Assembly (NCBI GenBank): GCA_964532385.1
Contig: CAZHHW010000163.1
Coordinates: 1 to 5,039, forward strand
DNA from: UBA6921 sp964532385
Lineage (GTDB): Bacteria; Pseudomonadota; Gammaproteobacteria; SG8-11
DNA length: 5,039 bases
Reading direction: 5' to 3'
Shown: piece by piece, positions 1 through 5,039 of the stretch
How the letters are laid out: every line of letters starts with the position of its first letter
Position numbering within the stretch: position 1 is the first letter of the stretch
Program-made: the position numbers and the translations under genes
Notes under the pieces: model-generated
What the model was told of the DNA's origin: nothing
Seen by the model: only the letters and a program-made list of their open reading frames with translations
Database searches by the model: none

Positions 1-290
1 CCACCTCACCCGCGCGCGCCGAACACGAAAATTGTCTGGTGCTGAAACGCGGCGCAATTGGCGCCCTGGATTTGTATGACTGGTGGAACAAAGCGCGACG
101 CGGCAAAGCGCCCAAACGGCGCACGCTGAAAATCGCACTCCTCAGCGAGGACCACGCCACGGTTGTTCTGACCTGGCGCTTTTTCAACGTGCGCCCCGTC
201 GCGCTGGCTTATTCACCATTGCGCGCGAACGAAGGCGGAATTCTCATCGAAACGCTGAGCTTGGCTTTTGAACGCATGGCAATGCAATGA
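1..290 (+). CDS. Phage-type tail tube protein, gp19-like family (C-terminal part)
   Basis: The reading frame is open to the left edge (first full codon at base 3) and ends at TGA 288-290, giving about 95 residues. Family members are usually about 145-150 residues, so roughly the last two thirds is present and the true start lies outside. A GTG at 39-41 could be read as a start, but the frame upstream stays open and protein-like, so I treat it as internal. Family hallmarks are visible in order: LKRG, then a tryptophan pair in DLYDWW, a basic turn, a strand with WRFFNVRP, and the closing IETLSLAFER. In this family (T4-like tail tube, also in contractile injection systems) the protein polymerises into the inner tube that passes through the sheath. 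The rest of its cluster must lie to the left, because no other tail gene is seen here. Whether it belongs to a prophage, a tailocin or an extracellular injection system cannot be decided. Confidence 0.85.
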   Translation, partial: TSPARAEHENCLVLKRGAIGALDLYDWWNKARRGKAPKRRTLKIALLSEDHATVVLTWRFFNVRPVALAYSPLRANEGGILIETLSLAFERMAMQ

Positions 291-458
291 GTTACAGGCA
301 CCTTAGGGCCGTATAAAAAATAGCCGCACCCCTCCCACATCCACCAAGCAGACCGGTACTGTTTCTGAGTTTCAGGATTTTCTAAATAACGTCGTATTCC
401 CGAACCTCCTCAATACTGTCTTGCTAAATATTCACCACTCAATGGCTAATATTCGTCC
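291..458. other. Non-coding gap after the tail gene
   Basis: No gene can be supported here, and no hairpin with a T-run follows the tail gene stop. The stretch looks AT-richer than the tail gene. The minus strand has a stop-free segment at about 300-409 rich in tryptophan and glycine (for example AWWMWEGC). It is preceded in the same frame by a TGA (410-412), a TAG (446-448) and an ATG (458-460). It could be the trace of a dead minus-strand gene, but I recognise no family and chance is a fair explanation. Confidence 0.3.
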
Positions 459-589
459 ATGCATCAGAGAAATATCACTCAGCATGTGCGCAAGGCACTG
501 AGCGACACGCCGGTCATCCTGAACGGCGCGCGCCAAAGGCATTGCTGCTCAGCGCGTTACCGATTAGCGCGCTGTGGCGGATGACTTAA
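459..589 (+). pseudogene. Internally deleted AAA ATPase (DUF4143-type) relic
   Basis: ATG 459-461 opens a frame whose first ~26 residues (RNITQHVRKAL, then TPVILNGARQ) read like the start of AAA_14/DUF4143 ATPases, where NGARQ is followed by the rest of the Walker A loop (TGKST or similar). Here the sequence breaks off right after Q at base 536. In a frame shifted by two bases, from about 539 to TAA 587-589, it continues with ALLLSALPISALW. That resembles the usual last residues of the same family, where ALP(I/V)SALW closes the protein. About 350 residues between the two ends, including Walker A lysine, Walker B and the nuclease-like domain, are missing. The product cannot be functional. Its wording differs from that of the intact ATPase at 2875-4059, so it is not a recent copy of that gene. 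No ribosome binding site is obvious. The family match is from memory, and the two-ended match makes chance unlikely. Confidence 0.6.
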
Positions 590-742
590 TCGTGCTCATG
601 TGTGGAATGCAATAACGCAAGCCTGACCCGAATCCCGAATTCCTCGCATATTGGTAAACAACCGCGACCGACAGGGCGCAGAGTGGATGGAATTTTTGTC
701 CCCCCACAGGTTAATATCACGGCGGCTAAAAGAGAAAAGACG

Positions 743-953
743 ATGGCTAAGGGTTCCAATCAACGCAGCACGTTGATCGAGAAGATCGACCACCCTCCCG
801 CCGGAACGGGTGGATGAAGTCGAAGACTTCGTGGATCTTTTGCGGCAAAAGGATCAGGACTGGCAGCTCACGTACGCGGCCACGAAGACGGCAGAGCCGA
901 GCTTGAAAAAAGTGTGGGGCAACCCGGACAATGCTGACTATGACGCGCTTTGA
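743..953 (+). pseudogene. Antitoxin of a PemK-type toxin-antitoxin pair, frameshifted
   Basis: ATG 743-745, preceded by a purine-rich stretch (agagaaaaga), starts MAKGSNQRSTLIEKIDH. One extra C at about 794 then throws the frame to TGA 815-817, leaving 24 residues. Dropping that base restores a 69-residue protein ending at TGA 951-953. It contains LPPERVDEVEDFVDLL, an acidic helix, and the tail VWGNPDNADYDAL. This arrangement (IEK-hyd-LPPER-V-EVEDFVDFL near the N-terminus and W-x-NPDDAEYD-x-L at the end) is typical of small DUF2281-like/VapB-like antitoxins that pair with PemK/MazF or PIN toxins. Such antitoxins bind and neutralise the toxin and usually repress their own promoter. The reading frame runs 14 bases into the toxin start, the normal overlap for such operons, which supports the pairing. 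In-frame codons upstream of 743 (from 602) have no family character. I am confident of a dead antitoxin, less so of the exact family. Confidence 0.72.
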
Positions 954-1193
954 GTTCGGCGCGATTATTCTGGTGCCGTTTCCATTCACCGATCAGTCCA
1001 CCCGCAAGAAGCGCCCGGCTTCGATGATCGGAGAAGTCATCATTCAGGATTAAAACGGCGGGACTGCTTAGCCTCGGCCATCAAACCAGTCATTACGACC
1101 ATTGAAAAGAATCTGGTCATAAAACCCATGGGCAAGCTCAACGATAACGACCGGGGCGCGTTGCGAGAAAACTAGAAGGAGATTCTGGGGTAG
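940..1193 (+). pseudogene. PemK/MazF-type endoribonuclease toxin, heavily decayed
   Basis: ATG 940-942 overlaps the antitoxin end. The first 27 residues carry the PemK/MazF signature: FEFGAIILVPFPFTDQS followed by KKRPA, an SH3-like strand pair. After the RPA at 1018-1020 about 50 residues are missing in frame, and the text resumes at GEVIIQD before TAA 1051-1053. An apparent 2-base loss there (expected gat-tgg-aaa) shifts the frame to KTAGLL. A further 2-base loss near 1070-1076 shifts it to SAIKPVITTIEKNLVIKP and GKLNDNDRGALREN. An in-frame TAG at 1173-1175 precedes the last residues KEILG and a final TAG at 1191-1193. AGLL-x-SxIKPV and ALR-x2-L-x2-ILG are typical of the C-terminus of this toxin family, which cleaves mRNA at short sequences. 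With the core deletion, two frameshifts and a nonsense codon, no active toxin can be made. Confidence 0.75.
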
Positions 1194-1199
1194 TCATTC

Positions 1200-1223
1200 G
1201 GCGCAATCAATAATGATTGCGCC
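1200..1223. repeat. Perfect 10-bp inverted repeat, 4-base loop
   Basis: GGCGCAATCA (1200-1209) and TGATTGCGCC (1214-1223) are exact reverse complements around ATAA. The palindrome sits 6 bases after the last toxin-relic stop and upstream of the HEPN-like gene. No T-run follows on the plus strand, so a classical terminator is unlikely. It could be a REP-like repeat, an operator for the downstream gene, or the end of a small mobile element. Using the ATG at 1213 as the gene start would put the right arm inside the coding region, which is another reason to prefer a later start. Confidence 0.75.
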
Positions 1224-1275
1224 CTACTTGCTGTTGTATCGCTTGGTAGTTTACCGCATGAAAAGGCACGCACAC

Positions 1276-2664
1276 ATGAAGCGCAAACGAATCCACTCCC
1301 AGAATTTAACTACTGAGAAAAACGACCCAAAGACTCGACCAGAAAAAGCACGTCGTGCCTCGTCCTTTGGAGAAGCAATCCAAGAGTTCACACAGCATGT
1401 CGAAAGTCTCGCCAGGGCTTCTGATATCACGATGAAAACCATGGCGGGCACCACAAAAAAGGCGAAAAAATCTTTAGACGATTTCATGAAGGCTAAGGGT
1501 GTTCGTACGGTGGAGAAGGATGGTTCTGAATCGTATCGAATCAAACCAGAAGATCTGACTTCTTTTAAGCGCCACGTTAAAGACTTATTTTCGTCTGCAC
1601 TAGCGCTGAGGAATGTGCCGCGCATGTTCTTATCTTCTCTGGTGCATCACTATGACGCCTACCTTGGTCACCTGCTGCGAGTAGCCTATTACGTTAAACC
1701 GGAATTGCTTAACGCCTCACAGCGACATTTAACTTTCACCGAACTTGTTGCTCTGACCTCAGTTGATGCCGCGCGCGATTTCATTATTGAGAAGGAGGTG
1801 GAGACTGTCATCCGTGATAGTCACAGTGCTCAATTTGATTGGATGGAGTCGCACTTCACATTGACCTTGCGGAAGGAATTGCCGGCCTGGCCGCGATTTA
1901 TTGAGATAACCGAAAGACGTAACTTGTTTGTTCACTGCGATGGAATCGTGTCATCGCAGTACCTCTCCGTCTGTAGAAAGCACGGCGTCACACTACCCAA
2001 GGATCTCAAACATGGGGACGATCTCAACGTATCGCCAGAATACTTCTCAAGCGCGGTCGAATGCATACTAGAAATCGGCATCAAATTGGGAAATGTGTTG
2101 TGGAGAAAATTACAACCAGACATGTTGCAGGATGCTGACAAACATTTGCACAGATCAACCTACACGGCTCTTACAGAGGAGTGGTACTCCTTGGCGAAGG
2201 TTCTTCTTCACTTCGCGGTTGATACGCTGAAGAAGCAGTCCTCGGAGGAGAGTCGCTGCATGAATCTCATCAATCTCGCGATAGCGCACAACTTCTCGGG
2301 GGAACGCGAACAAGCCCTGGCGATACTGAAAAGTAACGACTGGTCTGCTTCAGAAGACAAGTTCAAACTTGCCGTGGCGGTCCTTGAGCACAGACACTCT
2401 GATGCCGTACACCTCATGAAGCGCATTGGCACACACGGATCCGTTACCCGTACGGATTACTCCACATGGCCACTATTTAAAGAGTTTCGGCACAAACCAG
2501 AATTCCTGGCTACATATCGTGATTTGTTTGGTGAGGATTTCATTCTTCCAAAAGTAGAACAGGAACAAAAACAGCATGAAACAACGACGAAACCGCCTGC
2601 AAAGACAAGAAAAAAGAGGGCGGTTTTATTTTCGACAAGAGTTAAGAAAGGAAAAAAGGCGTGA
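1276..2664 (+). CDS. HEPN-like domain protein, putative ribonuclease, unknown function
   Basis: The frame is open from 1213, but I choose ATG 1276: AAAAGG at 1261-1266 lies 9 bases before it, whereas 1213 and 1258 have no such signal and 1213 adds a hydrophobic stub. The product is 462 residues with no signal peptide and no clear membrane segment. Residues ~1-30 are strongly basic and ~30-75 helical. From ~115 a helical domain begins (SSLVHHYDAYLGHLLRVAYY) and reaches the key motif EITERRNLFVHCDGIV, with R215-N216-L-F-V-H220. This fits the R-(polar)-x3-H pattern of HEPN domains, which in many defence and toxin proteins is an RNase active site. Residues ~305-425 are helical and TPR-like (ALAILKSNDW, DAVHLMKR), ending in WPLFKEFRHKPEFLATYRDLFG. 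The tail is lysine-rich. Base composition looks lower in GC than the flanking genes, suggesting transfer. It stands alone: no nucleotidyltransferase antitoxin is adjacent. The HEPN call rests on one motif and helix context; the function is unproven. Confidence 0.72.
   Translation: MKRKRIHSQNLTTEKNDPKTRPEKARRASSFGEAIQEFTQHVESLARASDITMKTMAGTTKKAKKSLDDFMKAKGVRTVEKDGSESYRIKPEDLTSFKRHVKDLFSSALALRNVPRMFLSSLVHHYDAYLGHLLRVAYYVKPELLNASQRHLTFTELVALTSVDAARDFIIEKEVETVIRDSHSAQFDWMESHFTLTLRKELPAWPRFIEITERRNLFVHCDGIVSSQYLSVCRKHGVTLPKDLKHGDDLNVSPEYFSSAVECILEIGIKLGNVLWRKLQPDMLQDADKHLHRSTYTALTEEWYSLAKVLLHFAVDTLKKQSSEESRCMNLINLAIAHNFSGEREQALAILKSNDWSASEDKFKLAVAVLEHRHSDAVHLMKRIGTHGSVTRTDYSTWPLFKEFRHKPEFLATYRDLFGEDFILPKVEQEQKQHETTTKPPAKTRKKRAVLFSTRVKKGKKA
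2590..2632 (+). terminator. Terminator-like hairpin inside the HEPN gene 3' end
   Basis: AAACCGCC (2590-2597) pairs perfectly with GGCGGTTT (2619-2626) and is followed by TTTTATTTT to 2632, as in intrinsic terminators. The loop is long (21 bases, A-rich), which weakens the case. It lies about 30 bases before the stop codon at 2662-2664, inside the lysine-rich tail codons, which is an odd place for a terminator. Confidence 0.4.
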
Positions 2665-2689
2665 CCTTTATACCGAAATCACCGCGAAC

Positions 2690-2749
2690 AAAAGGAAACA
2701 GATTTATTTCCGCACGAAACCACTGCAACAAAATAAATCTGACCCTTTT
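2690..2749. repeat. Imperfect ~20-bp inverted repeat, REP/mini-element type
   Basis: The left arm 2690-2709 (AAAAGG, AAACAGATTTATTT) is nearly the reverse complement of the right arm 2731-2749 (AAATAAATCTGACCCTTTT), differing at the GG/GGT junction, around a 21-base spacer. The CAGATTTATTT with AAAAGGG wording resembles intergenic repeats common in proteobacteria, often near REP-associated Y1 transposases or insertion-sequence scars; that likeness is from memory. No transposase is present. It sits in the gap between two convergent genes and could form a strong hairpin in transcripts from either side, possibly acting as a shared transcription end. Confidence 0.6.
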
Positions 2750-2808
2750 CCCGCAAACTAAAACACCAATTGATATCGAGCTCCAGCGCCTTTGCCGAGG
2801 CGTTGCTG

Positions 2809-2841
2809 CAAGGCAAGGGTCAAGTGGCAAGGCAAGGGTCA
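2809..2841. repeat. Short tandem duplication, 14-base unit at 19-base period
   Basis: The 14-mer caaggcaagggtca occurs at 2809-2822 and again at 2828-2841, separated by agtgg. It lies in the non-coding gap 34 bases beyond the end of the minus-strand ATPase gene. It looks like a slippage duplication, and no function is evident. Confidence 0.7.
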
Positions 2842-2874
2842 TGCATCACGACATTACGACATCACGCCACGCGA

Positions 2875-4059
2875 TCAAGTTTGGTCCGCGAGGCTGCGAA
2901 GCTCAACGCTATCGTCCATGGCGAAATTCTTGAGTGTGCGGTAACCGCGCGCCGGGGTGATGATGGTTCGCGAAAGCACATTCTTCTCGCCGAGCTGGCG
3001 TGTGACTTCCTCGAATCCTTTGAGATTAGACGGCGGAGACTCGCTCCATTTGCACTCGATCAGTTTGAGTTTTTCTCCCACGGTGACAACGAAGTCGACT
3101 TCATGGCCATGGTGGTCGCGATAGTAGTAAACGGAAGGCGTGAGTGCGCGATTGGCGTACCAGCGCACGATCTGGCCCATCACGTGGGTTTCAAAAAATG
3201 CGCCGAGCAACGCGCTCTGGCGCAGGTCGTTGGCGGTGCGAATCCCAGCGAGGTAACACGCAAGCCCGGTGTCAAGCATGTACAGCTTAGGTGTCTTGAC
3301 CAGGCGCTTGCCGATATTGGAATAGTAAGGTTCGAGCAGGCGCACGACATTGGATGCTTCGAGTACCGAGATCCAGCTCTTGATTGTGTTTGGACTCACG
3401 CCCAGATCGGAGGCGAAGCTGCTGTATGACAATAACTGGCCCGTGCGAATCGCGACTAGGCGCACGAAACGATCGAAGTCGCGCAGACTTTTTACCTGAA
3501 GCACCTGGCGCACATCGCGCTCCAGATAGGTCACGAGGTAATCAGCGTAGAAGCGCTGCGGATCAAGCGACTTGGCGTGCAGCTCCGGATAACCGCCGTG
3601 CACGATCCAGTCAAGCAATTGCGCGCCTTCGGCGGTCTTTCGACTCCAGCGCTCCAATTCTGCGACGGACAATGAATGGCAATCGAGAACTGCCACGCGC
3701 CCCGCCAAGCTTTCGGTCACGCCTTGCATAAGTGCGAACTTTTGCGAGCCGGTGAGCAGATAGAGCCCGTTGCGATCACGTTGCTGGTCGATTGCGTTTT
3801 TAACGTAACGCAGTAAGCGCGGCGCGTACTGCACTTCGTCGACGATCAGCGGCGCGGGATGCCGCTCCAGAAACTGGCTCCCGGAGTCTTCGGCTTCCGC
3901 CGCCTGATTTGGGAGGTCGAGCGAAACGTAGTGGTAATCGGGAAAGCTATGGCGCAGCACGCTGGTTTTACCCGCTTGCCGGCAGCCAGTGACAATAAGC
4001 GCCGGTCGCTGCTGCGCAATCGCCGTTAATACGGGCTGAATTTCTCTTTCAATCCACAT
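2875..4059 (-). CDS. AAA_14 / DUF4143 family ATPase
   Basis: A 394-residue protein, normal length for the family, from ATG 4057-4059 to TGA 2875-2877. The N-terminal P-loop domain has Walker A G25-CRQA-G30-K31-T32, Walker B with LIVDE (D74, E75), and a sensor-like LLTGS (T103-S105). The family markers HGGYPE (154-159) and YLERDVR (178-184) follow. Residues ~208-243 form a winged-helix-like segment (SFASDLGVSPNTIKSWISVLE). The C-terminal DUF4143 domain has a PD-(D/E)xK-nuclease-like residue set: E290, then E320-V-D322-F, then I-E335-C-K337. All key residues are present, so the protein looks intact. It should be a cytoplasmic ATPase; the family's cellular role is not established, and members are scattered in accessory regions as single genes. 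It faces away from thiC and converges on the HEPN-like gene. No ribosome binding site precedes the start. It differs in wording from the ATPase relic at 459-589. Confidence 0.93.
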   Translation of the reverse strand: MWIEREIQPVLTAIAQQRPALIVTGCRQAGKTSVLRHSFPDYHYVSLDLPNQAAEAEDSGSQFLERHPAPLIVDEVQYAPRLLRYVKNAIDQQRDRNGLYLLTGSQKFALMQGVTESLAGRVAVLDCHSLSVAELERWSRKTAEGAQLLDWIVHGGYPELHAKSLDPQRFYADYLVTYLERDVRQVLQVKSLRDFDRFVRLVAIRTGQLLSYSSFASDLGVSPNTIKSWISVLEASNVVRLLEPYYSNIGKRLVKTPKLYMLDTGLACYLAGIRTANDLRQSALLGAFFETHVMGQIVRWYANRALTPSVYYYRDHHGHEVDFVVTVGEKLKLIECKWSESPPSNLKGFEEVTRQLGEKNVLSRTIITPARGYRTLKNFAMDDSVELRSLADQT

Positions 4060-4067
4060 GGTTGGGT

Positions 4068-4096
4068 ATTTTGCAGTGGCACTGATGAATTATCAA
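4068..4096 (-). promoter_or_regulatory. Possible leaderless promoter of the DUF4143 ATPase
   Basis: On the minus strand TTGATA (4091-4096) matches 5 of 6 bases of the -35 consensus, with exactly 17 bases before CAAAAT (4068-4073, 4 of 6 to the -10 consensus). Only 8 bases separate this -10 from the ATG, so transcription would begin at or next to the start codon. That agrees with the lack of a Shine-Dalgarno sequence. The -10 match is modest, so this is tentative. Confidence 0.3.
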
Positions 4097-4162
4097 TAGT
4101 TGGCGTGCAGGATAGGAGTTACTGCCAAATGGGGGATGTGAAAGTGAGCGAAACTACATTTT

Positions 4163-4304
4163 TTATCGACCAACCTTCGGCAGCGCTCCCAGCGTGCGAG
4201 CAAACTCCAGCATATCTTCCAACCACGCCAGCCGTTGCTCGGGCGGGCGTCGCACGCAGCCAAAAAACGATTACGCCGTGGAGTGAGTGATCTATAACAA
4301 CCAC
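4163..4304 (-). pseudogene. Frameshifted fragment of a small gene (C-terminal helix)
   Basis: On the minus strand the frame from GTG 4302-4304 reads as far as VFWLRATP. A tandem repeat cccg-cccg (an apparent 4-base duplication) then shifts it. Resuming after the duplication gives EQRLAWLEDMLEFARTLGA, then LPKVGR and TAA 4163-4165. The joined WLRATPEQRLAWLEDML text looks like a real amphipathic C-terminal helix. From memory it resembles small proteins of toxin-antitoxin-like gene pairs (ATP-x-QRLAWLEE-x2-x-FA-x2-GALPK). The part before GTG 4302 is blocked by a TAG, so the 5' end is probably lost too. It lies between the thiC stop and the ATPase start, in the same orientation as both. I cannot name the family, and the plus-strand frame across the same bases is most likely its shadow. 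Confidence 0.45.
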
Positions 4305-4326
4305 CGCGCTGCGAGGCTATTTTCCC

Positions 4327-5039
4327 CTACGCCTTCCTGTAAACCTGCGCCCCCTGCTTCACAAACTCCACCGCCTTTTCCTGCATGCCTTTCTGCAGCG
4401 CTTCGGCTTCGCTCAGGCTGTTCGCCTGCGCATAGTCGCGCACATCCTGCGTGATTTTCATCGAGCAGAAGTTCGGTCCGCACATGCTGCAGAAGTGTGC
4501 GGCTTTGTGGGCTTCTTTGGGCATGGTCTCGTCGTGGAATTCTCTGGCCTTGTCCGGGTCGAGACCCAAGTTGAATTGGTCTTCCCAGCGGAATTCGAAT
4601 CTTGCTTTGCTCAACGCGTTGTCTTGCAACTGCGCGCCGGGGAATCCTTTGGCTAAATCAGCGGCGTGCGCGGCGATTTTATAGGCGATGATGCCGTCGC
4701 GTACGTCTTGTTTGTTCGGGAGGCCCAAGTGTTCTTTGGGCGTCACGTAGCACAGCATTGCGGTACCGTACCAACCGATTTGCGCGGCGCCGATGGCGCT
4801 GGTGATGTGGTCGTAGCCGGGAGCGATGTCGGTAGTCAATGGCCCGAGCGTGTAGAACGGCGCTTCGAAGCAGTCGCTGAGTTCTTTTTCCATATTCTCT
4901 TTGATGAGCTGCATCGGCACGTGGCCGGGACCTTCGATCATGGTTTGAACATCATGCGCCCACGCGATCTTGGTGAGCTCGCCCAGCGTTTCGAGTTCGC
5001 CGAATTGCGCGGCGTCGTTGGCGTCTGCGATGCAGCCGG
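4327..5039 (-). CDS. thiC: Phosphomethylpyrimidine synthase ThiC (C-terminal part)
   Basis: The frame is open to the right edge and ends at the stop at 4327-4329, giving the last 236 residues of a protein usually about 600-640 long. The ATG at 4939-4941 is internal (TMIEGPGHVPM is a mid-protein family motif). ThiC is a radical-SAM enzyme that rearranges aminoimidazole ribotide to hydroxymethylpyrimidine phosphate for thiamine synthesis. Visible hallmarks are IEGPGHVPM, LTTDIAPGYDHI, a conserved EHLGLPN histidine segment, and the C-terminal CSMCGPNFC at 4465-4491. Its C-x2-C-x4-C cysteines bind the 4Fe-4S cluster. The sequence is uninterrupted and looks functional. Any TPP riboswitch would lie upstream, outside the window. 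No clear terminator follows the stop. It serves as the housekeeping border of the accessory region. Confidence 0.98.
   Translation of the reverse strand, partial: GCIADANDAAQFGELETLGELTKIAWAHDVQTMIEGPGHVPMQLIKENMEKELSDCFEAPFYTLGPLTTDIAPGYDHITSAIGAAQIGWYGTAMLCYVTPKEHLGLPNKQDVRDGIIAYKIAAHAADLAKGFPGAQLQDNALSKARFEFRWEDQFNLGLDPDKAREFHDETMPKEAHKAAHFCSMCGPNFCSMKITQDVRDYAQANSLSEAEALQKGMQEKAVEFVKQGAQVYRKA

Noticed and set aside
696..717. Promoter TTGTCC with TAATAT before the antitoxin
   Set aside because: The spacing is only 10 bases, far too short for a sigma-70 promoter.
602..817. 71-codon plus frame as a gene
   Set aside because: It contains the antitoxin start at 743 in frame, but codons 602-742 look random and the end is the frameshift product; the real unit is the pseudogene 743-953.
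747..989. Minus-strand 80-codon frame
   Set aside because: It is a shadow of the antitoxin/toxin relic on the plus strand.
1213..1275. Upstream starts (1213, 1258) for the HEPN-like protein
   Set aside because: The 1213 start lies within the palindrome and adds a hydrophobic stub; neither start has a ribosome binding site, whereas 1276 has AAAAGG at a suitable distance.
1251..1625. Minus-strand frame of 124 codons
   Set aside because: It is the antisense of the HEPN-like gene's N-terminal part, with no family character or ribosome binding site.
2809..2870. CRISPR-like repetition
   Set aside because: There are only two copies of a 14-base unit with a 5-base gap; no array structure and no cas genes.
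2661..2933. Small plus frame starting at GTG overlapping the HEPN gene stop
   Set aside because: It runs through the inverted repeat and tandem duplication and into the antisense of the ATPase; no coding character.
2770..3429. Plus-strand frame of 219 codons
   Set aside because: It lies opposite the intact DUF4143 ATPase, which has all family motifs; the plus frame has no recognisable domain and begins in non-coding repeats.
4129..4290. Plus-strand small protein with AGGAG 10 bases before ATG 4129
   Set aside because: The start signal is fair, but the rest is antisense to the decayed minus-strand fragment, proline/alanine-rich and without family character.

Overview
The window looks like chromosomal DNA of a moderately GC-rich proteobacterium, most likely beta or gamma. 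The clearest clue is the ThiC C-terminus at the right edge, whose wording is typical of those classes; the class-level call is inference from memory, not a search.

Layout, left to right. (1) Bases 1-290 carry the C-terminal part of a phage-type tail-tube protein (gp19-like family), plus strand, cut by the window edge. (2) Bases 291-1193 are a graveyard. It holds an AAA ATPase reduced to its first ~26 and last ~16 residues, then a toxin-antitoxin pair in which the antitoxin has a one-base insertion and the PemK/MazF-type toxin has an internal deletion, two small frameshifts and a nonsense codon. (3) A perfect 10-bp inverted repeat lies at 1200-1223. (4) Bases 1276-2664 encode an intact, apparently lower-GC protein of unknown function with an R-N-x3-H motif typical of HEPN ribonuclease domains. 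A terminator-like hairpin lies inside its last codons. (5) Bases 2665-2874 are non-coding and hold an imperfect ~20-bp inverted repeat (REP or mini-element type) and a short tandem duplication. (6) Bases 2875-4059, minus strand, encode an intact AAA_14/DUF4143 ATPase with a possible leaderless promoter. (7) Bases 4163-4304, minus strand, hold a frameshifted fragment of a small gene. (8) Bases 4327-5039, minus strand, are the 3' part of thiC, a housekeeping thiamine gene.

The region between the tail gene and thiC therefore reads as an accessory hot spot. Several toxin-antitoxin-like or ATPase modules have landed there and decayed, and two survive: the HEPN-like protein and the DUF4143 ATPase. 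Nothing visible shows that these two work together; they are convergent and separated by repeats. The most interesting survivor is the solitary HEPN-like protein, which lacks an adjacent nucleotidyltransferase or other obvious antitoxin.
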